Shown: positions 35,345 through 45,355 of the stretch, one piece after another | Layout: each line of letters begins with the position of its first letter | How positions within the stretch are numbered: position 1 is the first letter of the stretch | Source of the DNA: NCEH01 sp040049195 | GTDB taxonomy: Bacteria > Pseudomonadota > Alphaproteobacteria > Rhizobiales > Xanthobacteraceae | DNA length: 64,000 nucleotides | NCBI RefSeq assembly: GCF_040049195.1 | Contig: NZ_JBDZDL010000004.1 | Direction: 5' to 3' (one strand) | Notes under the pieces: generated by a model | Database searches by the model: none | Seen by the model: only the letters and a program-made list of their open reading frames with translations | Told to the model about the DNA's origin: nothing | Made by a program: the position numbers and the translations under genes

Positions 35345-35507
35345 CGTGATGTGTGGCGCGGCGCGCGCATGTCAAGGGTGTACGACGCCAAGGGTGTGCG
35401 GTGCGGCAGGAAGTGACGTTTTGGGAGTTGAGCCGATCGCTCCGGCGCAATAGCCTCTGGTGGATGAAGCCGGACAACGGCTTCGCGGGGTCTTCCAGAG
35501 GAGAATA

Positions 35508-36617
35508 ATGATGCGTCGCCTTGCCCTCGCCGCGGCGTTCGGGATGGTCGCCTTCGGCGCCATGCCAGCGCTGGCACAACAGAAGGTGGTGAACGTCTAT
35601 AATTGGTCGGATTATATCGACGAGTCGGTCTTGGAGGATTTCACCAAGGAGACCGGCATCAAGGTTCGCTACGACGTTTTCGACAGCAACGAGGTTCTGG
35701 AGACCAAGCTTCTGGCCGGCAAGACCGGCTATGACGTGGTGGTGCCGAGCGGCTCGTTCCTTCAGCGCCAGATCACCGCGGGTGTGTTCCAGAAGCTGGA
35801 CAAGTCCAAGCTGCCGAACCTGCAGTATGCCTGGCCGGAAATCACCAAGCGCCTGGCGGTGTATGATCCCGGCAATGATTATGCCGTGAACTATATGTGG
35901 GGCACCACGGGCATCGGCTATAATGTGGACATGGTGAAGCAACGGCTCGGCGACATTCCGCTGAACACCTGGGACATCGTGTTCAAGCCGGAAAACCTCT
36001 CCAAGCTGAAGGATTGCGGCGTCTATTTCCTCGATGGCCCGGAAGAGGTCATTCCCTCCGCCCTGCGCTATCTCGGTCTCGATCCCAATTCCAAGAACCC
36101 GGACGACATCGCCAAGGCCGGCGACCTGCTGATGACGGTGCGCCCGTTCATCCGCAAGTTTGATTCCTCCGGCTATATCAATGCGCTGGCGCGCGGCGAC
36201 ATCTGCATCGCGGTGGGCTGGTCGGGCGACGTGTTCCAGGCCAAGACCCGCGCCGCGGAAGCCGCCAAGAAGACCAAGAAGAAGCCGGTCGAGATTGCCT
36301 ATGCCATTCCCAAGCAGGGCGCGCTCATGTGGTTCGATAATTTCGCCATCCCCAAGGACGCGAAGAATGTGGATGAGGCGCACACCTTCATCAATTACAT
36401 GATGCGTCCGGAAGTTGCCGCGAAGAACTCGAACTATATCTCCTATGCCAACGGAAACCTGGCATCGCAGAAGTTCATCGACAAGGCGATCCTGGACAAT
36501 CCCGCCATCTACCCGGACCAGGCGACCTTCGACCTGCTGTTCACCGTCACCACCTATCCGATGGACATCCAGCGCGTGGTGACCCGCACCTGGACCAAGT
36601 TCAAGCGCGGCAAGTGA
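35508..36617 (+). CDS. potF: Polyamine ABC transporter substrate-binding protein (PotF-like)
   Basis: A 369-residue periplasmic binding protein. The signal peptide (ALAAAFGMVAFGAMPALA) is followed by VVNVYNWSDYIDESVLEDF, the conserved PotD/PotF opening; the W-S-D-Y-I segment lines the putrescine site. Two tandem ATGs (35508, 35511) follow GAGGAG; either may serve. No ATPase or permease genes (potG, H, I) are next to it: the gene ends with a terminator and the next gene is on the other strand, so the partner transporter must be elsewhere. Confidence 0.9.
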   Translation: MMRRLALAAAFGMVAFGAMPALAQQKVVNVYNWSDYIDESVLEDFTKETGIKVRYDVFDSNEVLETKLLAGKTGYDVVVPSGSFLQRQITAGVFQKLDKSKLPNLQYAWPEITKRLAVYDPGNDYAVNYMWGTTGIGYNVDMVKQRLGDIPLNTWDIVFKPENLSKLKDCGVYFLDGPEEVIPSALRYLGLDPNSKNPDDIAKAGDLLMTVRPFIRKFDSSGYINALARGDICIAVGWSGDVFQAKTRAAEAAKKTKKKPVEIAYAIPKQGALMWFDNFAIPKDAKNVDEAHTFINYMMRPEVAAKNSNYISYANGNLASQKFIDKAILDNPAIYPDQATFDLLFTVTTYPMDIQRVVTRTWTKFKRGK

Positions 36618-36648
36618 GCCCGAAGGGGCTCCCCACCTGAAGCCAATG

Positions 36649-36684
36649 GCGCCCCGCGACTCGCGCGCGGGGCGCTTTTCTTTT
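36649..36684 (+). terminator. Intrinsic terminator after the potF-like gene
   Basis: A perfect 10-bp stem, GCGCCCCGCG (36649-36658) with CGCGGGGCGC (36666-36675), loop of 7 nt, followed by TTTTCTTTT. It is the clearest Rho-independent terminator in the window and lies between convergent genes. Confidence 0.9.
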
Positions 36685-36692
36685 GCGCGGCC

Positions 36693-38309
36693 TCAGCCGC
36701 GCGCGCGCAGTTCGCGCCGCAGGATCTTGCCCGTGGCGGTCATGGGCAAAGCGTCGGTGAAGGCGACATGGCGCGGATATTCATGCGCGGAAAGCCGCTC
36801 GCGCACATGGCGCTGGATGTCGGCCACCAGATCGTCGCTGCCGGCATGGCCATCCTTGAGCACGACCCAGGCCTTCACGGCCTCGGTGCGCACGGGGTCC
36901 GGCACGCCCACCACCGCGACGAAGGCGACGGCGGGGTGGCGCAGGATGCAATCCTCGATCTCGCCCGGCCCGATGCGATAGCCGGCGGAGGTGATGACAT
37001 CGTCCGAGCGGCCGACATACCAGAGATAGCCGTCCTCATCCTGGCGGCCCATGTCGCCGGTGAGCAGGAAATCGCCCACGTATTTTTCCGCCGTGGCTTT
37101 CGGATTGTTGAAATATTCCAGCATCATCACCGGATCGCCCCGGCGCACCGCCACATGGCCCTCGACGCCTGGGGGCAGCACGGTGCCGGCATCGTCCACG
37201 ATCCGCACGTCGTGGCCGGGAATGGGCTTGCCCATGGCGCCGGGCCGGATCGGGAAGAAGTTGGAATTGGACCCCACCACCAGATTGCATTCGGTCTGGC
37301 CGTAGATCTCCCGCGCCTCGACGCCCAGGCGCGTCTGCACGAAGTCGCCCAGCTCCGCACCCAGGGTTTCGCCGCCCGTGAGCAGCGAGCGCAGGTTGAG
37401 ACCGGCCGGGCGACGCACATCCGCCTGCCGCAGCAGTTTCAGCGCGGTGGGCGGGAGGAAGACGTTGCGCACCTTGTGGTCCGCCATCAGCGCCATGGCC
37501 GCATCCGGATCGAACTTCTTCGCCCGATAGGCGAGCACCGGCACGCCGAGATACAGGCTCGGGAACAGCACGTCGAACAGGCCGCCGATCCAGGCCCAGT
37601 CCGCCGGCGTCCAATGCAGGTCGCCCGGCTGGGGCATGTATTGGTGGACGAATTCGATGCAGGGCAGATGGCCCAGCAGCACGCGATGCCCGTGCAGGGC
37701 GCCCTTGGGATTTCCCGTCGTGCCCGAGGTGAAGATGATGATGCCGGGATCGTCCGGGCCTGTATCCACCGGGATGAATCGATCCGAGGCGCGGGCGAGC
37801 GCGTCGTCGAAGGAGAGGTTGGCCGCTTCGCCCTTGTCCGGGCCGATGACGAAGACATGGGTGAGGGCGGGCAGCCGGTCGCGGATGCGCTGGAGCTTGG
37901 CGAGGCCGGCGAGATCCGTCACCAGCACCTTGGCGCCGGAGGCGTTGAGACGGAATTCCAGCGCCTCGTCGCCGAACAAAGTGAACAGCGGCACTGAGAC
38001 CATGCCCGCCTTGAACGCGCCGATATGGGCGATGGCGGTTTCCGGCGCCTGCGGCAGAAACACCGCGACCCGGTCCATGCGCGCGAGCCCGCAGGCTGTC
38101 AGCACATTGGCGAAGCGATTGGTGAGGGCGGCGAGATCCTCGAAGGAATAGCGCGTCACCGCGCCGGTTTCCTCCACGAAGATGAGCGCCGGCTTGTTCG
38201 CGCCCGTCGCATGCGCGTCCGAGCAGGCGACGCCCATGTTGAACCGCGCCGGAATCTCCCAGCGGAAGTGACGCACGAGCGCATCATAGGTTGAGGCCGG
38301 GCGCAGCAT
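36693..38309 (-). CDS. AMP-binding acyl-CoA synthetase
   Basis: A 538-residue adenylate-forming ligase. The phosphate loop FTSGTTGNPKGA, the GQTECN motif (A5), TGDMG (A7) and the C-terminal lysine region TATGKILRRELR are all present. It resembles medium-chain or acetyl-CoA-synthetase-like acyl-CoA ligases; the exact acid is unknown. Upstream, at 38370-38385, lies a partial palindrome (AAACG-ATCGAA-CGTTT) followed on the plus strand by seven T, a possible operator. Confidence 0.88.
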   Translation of the reverse strand: MLRPASTYDALVRHFRWEIPARFNMGVACSDAHATGANKPALIFVEETGAVTRYSFEDLAALTNRFANVLTACGLARMDRVAVFLPQAPETAIAHIGAFKAGMVSVPLFTLFGDEALEFRLNASGAKVLVTDLAGLAKLQRIRDRLPALTHVFVIGPDKGEAANLSFDDALARASDRFIPVDTGPDDPGIIIFTSGTTGNPKGALHGHRVLLGHLPCIEFVHQYMPQPGDLHWTPADWAWIGGLFDVLFPSLYLGVPVLAYRAKKFDPDAAMALMADHKVRNVFLPPTALKLLRQADVRRPAGLNLRSLLTGGETLGAELGDFVQTRLGVEAREIYGQTECNLVVGSNSNFFPIRPGAMGKPIPGHDVRIVDDAGTVLPPGVEGHVAVRRGDPVMMLEYFNNPKATAEKYVGDFLLTGDMGRQDEDGYLWYVGRSDDVITSAGYRIGPGEIEDCILRHPAVAFVAVVGVPDPVRTEAVKAWVVLKDGHAGSDDLVADIQRHVRERLSAHEYPRHVAFTDALPMTATGKILRRELRARG

Positions 38310-38430
38310 GATGTTTCCTCCCGCCGGTTTTCCGCTGTCTCTGCGAGAGGCGCGATCCGGGCTTTTATGGAAACGATCGAACGTTTTTTTAATGCCGACG
38401 TCAAGATGAATGGAAGCCCCTGCGCCATCG

Positions 38431-38461
38431 CCTCACCTCTCCCCGTCGGGGAGAGGTGAGG
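38431..38461. repeat. REP-like hairpin, perfect 14-bp arms
   Basis: CCTCACCTCTCCCC (38431-38444) and its exact complement (38448-38461) around a 3-nt loop, then GCCGCAAAGCGGCC, a second small palindrome. This resembles the short palindromic elements scattered between genes of many alphaproteobacteria. It lies downstream of no gene on the plus strand, between acyl-CoA synthetase and rpe. Confidence 0.75.
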
Positions 38462-38531
38462 CCGCAAAGCGGCCGGGTCAGGGGGCACCCTTAGCCGCCG
38501 GGCGGCACCGCCCGGCGCGACGGTCCGCCGA

Positions 38532-39212
38532 TCAGGCCACCAGCCCGAGGGCGCTCGCGGCCTGGTCGCGGATGGCGGCGATATTGGTGCGATAGCCCTC
38601 GATGCCGCCCTTGAACACGGCGGAACCGGCCACCAGCACGTCGGCGCCGGCCTTCACGCACAGGGCACCGGTCTGCGGGTTCACGCCGCCGTCGATCTCC
38701 AGGCGGATGTCGCGGCCGCGGATCATGTCGCGGATGCGCTCGATCTTGGGCAGCACGTCGGGGATGAAGGCCTGTCCGCCGAAGCCGGGATTGACGGTCA
38801 TCACGCAGATCAGGTCGGTCTTATCCAGCACATAGTCCAGCACCCGCTCGGAGGTGGCCGGGTTCAGCGCCACGCCGGCCTTCTTGCCGAGGCCGCGAAT
38901 GACCTGGAGGCAGCGGTCCAGATGGTCGGTCGCCTCCACCTGCACGGTGATGATATCCGCGCCGGCCTTGGCGAAGGCCTCCAGATAGGGCTCCACCGGC
39001 GAGATCATCAGATGCACGTCGAACACCTTGTCGGTGCAAGGCCGCAGCGCCTTGATGATGTCCGGGCCGAAGGTGATGTTGGGCACGAAATGGCCGTCCA
39101 TCACATCGAGATGGATGTAATCGGCCCCGGCCGCCGCCACGTCGCGCACTTCTTCGCCGAGGCGGGAGAAGTCGCTGGCGAGGATCGAGGGAGCGATCAG
39201 CGGGACATTCAT
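38532..39212 (-). CDS. rpe: Ribulose-phosphate 3-epimerase
   Basis: A 226-residue TIM-barrel enzyme interconverting ribulose 5-phosphate and xylulose 5-phosphate. Family motifs are clear: HLDVMDGHFVPN (metal ligands His and Asp), DVHLMI, MTVNPGFGGQAF and EIDGGVN. It lies 75 bp downstream of fbp on the same strand; the pair is typical of Calvin-cycle or pentose-phosphate gene groups, though no RuBisCO or phosphoribulokinase gene is in the window. Confidence 0.96.
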   Translation of the reverse strand: MNVPLIAPSILASDFSRLGEEVRDVAAAGADYIHLDVMDGHFVPNITFGPDIIKALRPCTDKVFDVHLMISPVEPYLEAFAKAGADIITVQVEATDHLDRCLQVIRGLGKKAGVALNPATSERVLDYVLDKTDLICVMTVNPGFGGQAFIPDVLPKIERIRDMIRGRDIRLEIDGGVNPQTGALCVKAGADVLVAGSAVFKGGIEGYRTNIAAIRDQAASALGLVA

Positions 39213-39287
39213 GGCTTCAACTCCTCAGCGGCGGCGTCCATGCGGCGCCCGTCATATGGGGACCAGACGGGCGCGCCGCCACATCCT

Positions 39288-40277
39288 TCAATAATAGCTG
39301 GCGATCTTTTCCACTTCCTCGCGCGAACCGAACACCAGGGGAATGCGCTGGTGCAGCTTCTGCGGGACGATGTCGAGGATGCGGGTCTTGCCGTCGGTGG
39401 CAGCGCCCTGCGCCTGCTCCACCAGGAAGGCCACCGGATTGGCCTCGTAGATCAGGCGCAGGCGGCCTTCGCCATAGCCCTTGCGGCTGTCGCCGGGATA
39501 GAGATACACGCCGCCGCGGGTGAAGATGCGGAACGCATCGGCCACCATGGAGCCGACCCAGCGCATGTTGAAATCCTTGCCGCGCGGGCCGTCCTTGCCG
39601 GCGAGGCAATCGTCGATATAGGCGCGCATGGGCGCCGCCCAATGGCGGACGTTGGATTGGTTGACGCCATATTCCTTGGTGGCGGCGGGCACTTCCACGG
39701 CGGCGCGGGCGAGGATGAAATCGCCGCTTGCCCGGTCCAGCACGAACACCTGCGTGCCCGCCCCCACGGTGGAGACCAGCAGCGTGGAGGGGCCATAGAC
39801 CAGGAAGCCGGAGGCGAGCTGGGCCGTGCCCTTCTGCTTCAGCGCCTCCACCGGGTCGGGGAAGTCTTCGGGGCTATAGGGCAGCACGGAATAGATGGTG
39901 CCGATGGAGACATTGGTGTCGATGTTCGAGGAGCCGTCCAGCGGGTCCACCGCCACCACCAGCGTGCCGGCTGCGTTCAGCGGGATCGGGGTCTCGCTTT
40001 CCTCGGAGCCGAGGAACGCCACGGGCGCCGCTTTCAGGGCGTCCACGATCGCCTCCTCGGCGATCACGTCCAGTTCCTTCTGGGCATCGCCCCCGGCATT
40101 GGCCTCGTCGCCGCGGATCTTGGCGAAATGCTCGGCGAGGGGGCCGCGCGCCACCATGTCGGCGATGGTCACGCCGGCCTGCGCGATGCGCTCCACGGCT
40201 GCGGCAACGGCCTTGCGGGTATCATCCTCGGCCGCCCAGCTTCCGAGATAGCCTTGCAGGGTCACGACGTCGCTCAC
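39288..40277 (-). CDS. fbp: Class 1 fructose-1,6-bisphosphatase
   Basis: A 329-residue FBPase I with the metal site VDPLDGSSNID, the FLGSEESE acidic loop and the TRGGVYLYPGDSR segment with YGEGRLRLIYEANP near the active site. It hydrolyses fructose 1,6-bisphosphate in gluconeogenesis or the Calvin cycle. It is 95 bp downstream of the folB-like gene, so it may be read from the C1 operon or its own promoter in that gap. Confidence 0.96.
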   Translation of the reverse strand: MSDVVTLQGYLGSWAAEDDTRKAVAAAVERIAQAGVTIADMVARGPLAEHFAKIRGDEANAGGDAQKELDVIAEEAIVDALKAAPVAFLGSEESETPIPLNAAGTLVVAVDPLDGSSNIDTNVSIGTIYSVLPYSPEDFPDPVEALKQKGTAQLASGFLVYGPSTLLVSTVGAGTQVFVLDRASGDFILARAAVEVPAATKEYGVNQSNVRHWAAPMRAYIDDCLAGKDGPRGKDFNMRWVGSMVADAFRIFTRGGVYLYPGDSRKGYGEGRLRLIYEANPVAFLVEQAQGAATDGKTRILDIVPQKLHQRIPLVFGSREEVEKIASYY

Positions 40278-40372
40278 CTTGTGCCTCCATCATCCGCCGC
40301 GGGAGATGCCCCGCTCGTTCGGCGCTCTTATGGCGCACGACGGGGGAGCCGTCGAGCTTTGGCGTGTGTCGT

Positions 40373-40801
40373 TCACCGGCCGCGGTGGATTTCCACGCCC
40401 ACATCGCCGAACACGCCGCTGATCGGCGCGCCCGGCTTGTGCACCACCACGCGCACCTGCTCGATCTGCGGGAAATGGTCCAGCAGGCGCGCGGCGATGC
40501 GCTCGGCGAGCGTTTCCACCAGGTGGACGATGTCGTCCTCCACCACCGCCCGCACATGCTCGTAGACCGTCTGGTAGGAGACGGTGAGGGCGGGATCGTC
40601 GGCCCAAGCGGCGGGGCGCGTGTCGAGCCACCAGTCCACATCCACCACGAAGCGCTGGCCGAGCTGTTGCTCGGCATCGAACACGCCATGGCGGGCGTAG
40701 AAGGGCAAGGCGCGCAGGAACAGGCGGTCGCGACGCGGCACCGCGGCGGCGGGCTCGGCCTCGGCCGCTTCGAGGGCTTCCGGGTCGCTGGGATCGATCA
40801 T
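40373..40801 (-). CDS. folB: FolB-like dihydroneopterin aldolase
   Basis: A 142-residue pterin aldolase-fold protein. After a 25-residue acidic/Ala-rich extension comes RLFLRALPFYARHGVFDAEQQLGQRF, the FolB signature with the substrate-anchoring stretch, then the ETLAERIAARLL helix and the KPGAPISG turn. In H4MPT-containing bacteria such proteins serve pterin synthesis for folate and/or dihydromethanopterin. It starts 5 bp after the C1 protein gene, so it belongs to that operon. Start at 40801 preferred; the longer frame overlaps the neighbour. Confidence 0.85.
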   Translation of the reverse strand: MIDPSDPEALEAAEAEPAAAVPRRDRLFLRALPFYARHGVFDAEQQLGQRFVVDVDWWLDTRPAAWADDPALTVSYQTVYEHVRAVVEDDIVHLVETLAERIAARLLDHFPQIEQVRVVVHKPGAPISGVFGDVGVEIHRGR

Positions 40802-40806
40802 GGGGC

Positions 40807-41895
40807 TCACGCGAGGCTGGGGGTGGCGAGAGAGGAACGAGGGTGCGAGGACCCGCCCGCGAAAGCAAGCCAGGCAAAAGCAAGGCGGGCGACGGCGACG
40901 GCGGGCGCGCAATCTGCCGCGCGCGCCGCAAGGGCGGGATCATGGGTGAAGACGGCCCCGACATCCAGATAGGGCCGGGCGACCCGCACCGCGAGCCGCT
41001 CGGCCAGGAAGCGGCCGATGCCGGCGCCGACGATCGGCGCATCGGCGGGCAGCGTCGCGCCCGAGAGCACGCAAGCGAGCGCCCCGTGCAGTGTATGGAG
41101 CTGCACCGCCGCCGCATAGGCCGCGAGCTGGCGCGCCTGCTCCAGCGTTGCCGGCCCGAGATCGCGCCCCACCATGCGCAGCAGCCGGCGGGCGCTCGCC
41201 TCCACGGTCTTCGGGCCGCCGTCCGCCGAGGGATGAAGGTCGCCATGCTCCGGCAGGTCGCCGGTGAGGCGGTAGATGTCGGCGGCGGTCGCGAAATGCT
41301 CCGCCATCAGCGGCACGAAGCTGCCGGCGAACGGCAGCGCGGGCGAAAGCGCCATTACCGGCGTGCGCGCCACGCCGCCATAGACCAGTTCGCCGCTGGC
41401 GAGCCGCTCGGCATCGCTGAAGCCGCGCGCGGTGACGGCACCATCGGTGAAAGGAATGAGATCAGTCGTCGTGGAGCCGATATCCACCAAAACGCCGCAC
41501 GGCAGCTCGGTGGCGAGCGCGGCGGCGGTGGCGTGCCAGTTCGCGGAGGCGATGCCGTTCACATGCGCGGTCGCGGCGGAGACGGGCACGAGGCCGTCCG
41601 GTCCGGCATAGATCAGGCATCCGGGGCCGAGGCGCGCCCCGAGCGCCGCCGCCAGCGCCGTGACGCCGGTTGCGCGGTCGGGCCACAGATCCACCAGTTC
41701 GCCCGTCATGGTGACGGCGGAGGGCAGGTGCGGGAGCGTGCCGAGGGTGGCGAGCGCCGCATCCAGCTGGTCCGTGCCGCGCCAGAGCGCGCACGGGGTC
41801 ATGTCGACGGCGCGCAGAACACCCGCGTCATCGAAGGCCGCGCGCTTGAGATGGGCGCCGCCCACGTCCCAGCCGAGGAAGGCGAAATCGCTCAT
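40807..41895 (-). CDS. H4MPT-linked C1 transfer pathway protein (Hydantoinase_A fold)
   Basis: A 362-residue protein of the actin-like ATPase/hydantoinase A group with opening FLGWDVGGAHLKRA, the VDIGSTTTDLIPF phosphate-binding motif and the IVGAGIGRFLAERL end. It fits the uncharacterised family found only with H4MPT-dependent C1 genes in methylotrophs (one_C_unchar_1). The activity is unknown; cofactor assembly is likely. Its start overlaps the upstream ATP-grasp stop as ATGA. Confidence 0.85.
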   Translation of the reverse strand: MSDFAFLGWDVGGAHLKRAAFDDAGVLRAVDMTPCALWRGTDQLDAALATLGTLPHLPSAVTMTGELVDLWPDRATGVTALAAALGARLGPGCLIYAGPDGLVPVSAATAHVNGIASANWHATAAALATELPCGVLVDIGSTTTDLIPFTDGAVTARGFSDAERLASGELVYGGVARTPVMALSPALPFAGSFVPLMAEHFATAADIYRLTGDLPEHGDLHPSADGGPKTVEASARRLLRMVGRDLGPATLEQARQLAAYAAAVQLHTLHGALACVLSGATLPADAPIVGAGIGRFLAERLAVRVARPYLDVGAVFTHDPALAARAADCAPAVAVARLAFAWLAFAGGSSHPRSSLATPSLA

Positions 41896-42869
41896 CGCAC
41901 CTTCACCTCCACCGGCACCGCCATGGGCAGGTGCGGCAGGGCGGGCGGGCGGCCGTCGCGGATCAGCTCCGGCAGGAAGGCGGCGGGATTGATGCCGAGG
42001 CTGGCGTGGAGGCCGGCGTAGGAGGTGGTGATGCGGGGATTGACCTCCACCACCACCGGCCCCTCCTCGGTCAGGATGAGATCGATGCCGACGATGCCGC
42101 TGAGGCCGGGAATGGCGGCGACCACGGCCCGCGCGAGCGCCGCGAGCGCGCCGTCCGCATCCGGCAGGCACCCCACCGTGAGCCCGGTCAGCGAGAGGCG
42201 GCCCGCGTCCTCGGCGATCTCCTGGAGATTGGCGGTGAGCAGGGTCGTCCCATCCGGCCGGCACAGCACCGTCAGGCTGGCGGCGACCCCGGCCACATAG
42301 GGCTGAAGGATCAGGCCTTCGGGCGGCAGGTGCGCCCCGCGCAGGGCATCGAGGCTGCGCCAGACATGGGTGTGCGTGGCGCCCGCGCCGTCGTCCGGCT
42401 TGGTGACGAGGGGCAGGCCGAGCTTCTCCGGCATCGCATCGAGCGGATAGGTCGGGATATGGGGAATGCCCGCCGCAGCGAGCCGCTGCGCCGTCAGGCT
42501 CTTGCGGCCGGCGATTCGCAGCGCGGGCGCATCGCTCGCGATCACCCGCGCCGCGCCGGTGCGGGCCAGGGCCACGAGGCGCTCCAACAGGCCGTCGGTT
42601 TCCGGCGCCACCGGCCAGACCACATGGGCTTCGCCCGCAAGGCGCGCCCAGACCGCCCAGGGATCCTCGCCTTCCGCCACTGGAACGCTGTCCGCGCGCG
42701 GCGGCGCGAGGCGGTCGTCATGGCACAGCTGCACCTGCACGCCCGGAATATTCTCCAGGTCGCTCACCATTGCATCGCGCATCAGCGTGCCCTCGGGCAG
42801 CAAGGCCTCGGGAAGCGCCTTGTCGCGCAGGCCGCCGGATGTCACGAACTCGCAGACAAAGACGCGCAT
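41892..42869 (-). CDS. ATP-grasp ligase, MfnD-like (tyramine-glutamate ligase type)
   Basis: A 325-residue ATP-grasp enzyme. It opens MRVFVCEFVTSGG, has a LVTKPDDGAGATHT nucleotide loop and the EVNPRITTSYAGL metal-binding end. The overall pattern is like MfnD, which joins glutamate to tyramine in methanofuran synthesis, and like the ATP-grasp proteins kept with C1 genes in methylotrophs. I infer a role in the methanofuran-type cofactor that supports formyltransferase/hydrolase. It starts 35 bp from the divergent HisA-like gene. Confidence 0.8.
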   Translation of the reverse strand: MRVFVCEFVTSGGLRDKALPEALLPEGTLMRDAMVSDLENIPGVQVQLCHDDRLAPPRADSVPVAEGEDPWAVWARLAGEAHVVWPVAPETDGLLERLVALARTGAARVIASDAPALRIAGRKSLTAQRLAAAGIPHIPTYPLDAMPEKLGLPLVTKPDDGAGATHTHVWRSLDALRGAHLPPEGLILQPYVAGVAASLTVLCRPDGTTLLTANLQEIAEDAGRLSLTGLTVGCLPDADGALAALARAVVAAIPGLSGIVGIDLILTEEGPVVVEVNPRITTSYAGLHASLGINPAAFLPELIRDGRPPALPHLPMAVPVEVKVR

Positions 42870-42904
42870 GCGCTTTCCTTCCCGGACCAGGCTCGGACAC
42901 GAAG

Positions 42905-43597
42905 ATGCAGGTTATCCCGGTCATCGATCTTAAGGGAGGGTTTGTGGTGCACGCCCGCCAGGGGGCGCGCCATCTTTATGCGCCCATCGTCTCGCCGCTG
43001 GTGGCCGGCAGCGCGCCGCGCGACATCGTGGCGGCCCTGCTGGCGCTGGCGCCGTTCAAGACCCTCTATGTGGCCGACCTCGACGCCATCGCGGGGGAGG
43101 GCGACAATGCGTCCGCCATCCGCGAGCTGCGCGCGGCCTTTCCCGCGCTCACCTTGTGGGTGGACGCGGGCGAGAACAGCGCCGCGGCGCTCGCCGCGCG
43201 TCACGCGGCCGATGCCGGCCTTCCGGTGGTGGGCAGCGAGACCCTGGCCGATGCGCAGGCCCTCGCCGATATGGCCGGGATGGATTTCGTGCTCTCGCTC
43301 GATCATGACGCGCAGGGGCCGCGCGGCCCGCAAGCGGTGCACGTGTCGCCCGCCCTCTGGCCGCGCCGGGTGATCGCCATGACGCTCGCGAAAGTCGGCT
43401 CGGGCGCCGGGCCGGATCTGGAGCGGCTCGCCGATATCCAGGCGCGGGGCGGCGATTTGGCCCTGTTCGCCGCCGGCGGCGTGCGCCATGTGGGAGATCT
43501 CGAAACGCTTGCCGAGAGAGGCATCAGCGGCGCGCTGGTCGCCACCGCCCTGCACGACGGCCGCCTTTCGCCCGAAGATCTCGCGCGCTTTTCCTGA
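42905..43597 (+). CDS. HisA/HisF-related TIM-barrel protein of the C1 cluster
   Basis: A 230-residue TIM barrel with HisA-like opening VIPVIDLKGG, a central FVLSLDHD motif and phosphate loop AAGGVRHVGDLE. It is shorter and more divergent than true HisA and is the only plus-strand gene in the C1 cluster, ending 7 bp before the convergent CitG-like gene. HisA-related proteins of this type occur with H4MPT and methanofuran genes in methanogens and methylotrophs; I infer cofactor biosynthesis rather than histidine synthesis. Confidence 0.78.
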   Translation: MQVIPVIDLKGGFVVHARQGARHLYAPIVSPLVAGSAPRDIVAALLALAPFKTLYVADLDAIAGEGDNASAIRELRAAFPALTLWVDAGENSAAALAARHAADAGLPVVGSETLADAQALADMAGMDFVLSLDHDAQGPRGPQAVHVSPALWPRRVIAMTLAKVGSGAGPDLERLADIQARGGDLALFAAGGVRHVGDLETLAERGISGALVATALHDGRLSPEDLARFS

Positions 43598-43604
43598 GGC
43601 CCGC

Positions 43605-44452
<848 letters not shown>

Positions 44453-44456
<4 letters not shown>

Positions 44457-45349
44457 GCCATCGCCCTTTCGCCCGCGAGCAAAGCGGCCAGCGGCGCGGC
44501 CATGTCCAGCCCGGTCGCGGCGTGAAGGCCGCTCCAGGCGGGCATGGAATTGACTTCCAGCACCAGCAGGCGCCCGGCCGCGTCCGCGATCAAATCCACG
44601 CCGGCGAAATGCGCGCCCACCGCCCCCGCCGCCGCGACCGCGATCTCGGCCAGCGCGCCGGTGGGGGGCACCGGCTCGCCGGTCGCGCCCTGGTGGATAT
44701 TGGTGATCCAATGGCTGGCGACCCGCCGCATGGCGCCCTCCGCCCGGCCGCCCACCACGAACACGCGATAATCCGCATGGCGCTCATCGGCGGACGGGAC
44801 GAAATCCTGGAGATAATAGACTCCGTCCATCTCTTCCGCGCCCGGCAGCGCTTCCTTCGGCGCGAGACGGCGCAGGCCGCGTCCCTGCGCGCCGAACAAA
44901 GGCTTCAGCACCGTATCGCCCGGCGCCGCGTCCACCAGCATCTGCGCCGCCTGCGGGTCTTCCAGCACCAAGGTGCGCGGGGTCGGCAGGCCGGCGCGGG
45001 CGAGGAGAAAAGTGGTCATGCTCTTGTCGATGCAGCGCTCGATGGCGCGGGCATCGTTCATCACTTTGACGCCGGATTCGCGCAGCGCATGCAGCACGCC
45101 GAGCCGCAGGGTGATCTGCTCCGTGGTGCCGCCGGGCATGATGCGCACGAAGGCGCTCTGCGGCAGCGCCGCCTCGAACCCCGGCAGCAGCAGGCCGTGG
45201 GGTGTCGCGCCCACCGCGAAGCCGCAGGCTTTCAGCGAGAGCAGCCGCGCCGCGCGGCCGCGCTTCTTCAGCGCCGCGACCAGCCGGCGGGTGTGCCAGT
45301 CCGCCCGCTCGGCGAAAATCGCAATGCGCGGATCGAATGCGGGGGACAC
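44453..45349 (-). CDS. RimK-like ATP-grasp ligase of the C1 cluster
   Basis: A 298-residue ATP-grasp protein related to RimK and MptN/CofF glutamate ligases. Motifs: LKPLFGAQGRGLRRL (nucleotide loop), DYRVFVVGG and AGVDLIADAAG ... LEVNSMPAWSG (metal site). In methanogens MptN adds glutamate to H4MPT; a similar tail-adding role is likely here. It begins 6 bp after mch and overlaps the CitG-like start. Confidence 0.85.
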
Positions 45350-45355
45350 GGATAA

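Noticed and set aside
41895..42264. Longer start for the Hydantoinase_A-fold C1 protein
   Set aside because: The extension lies inside the upstream ATP-grasp gene, and ATGA coupling at 41892-41895 gives a natural start.
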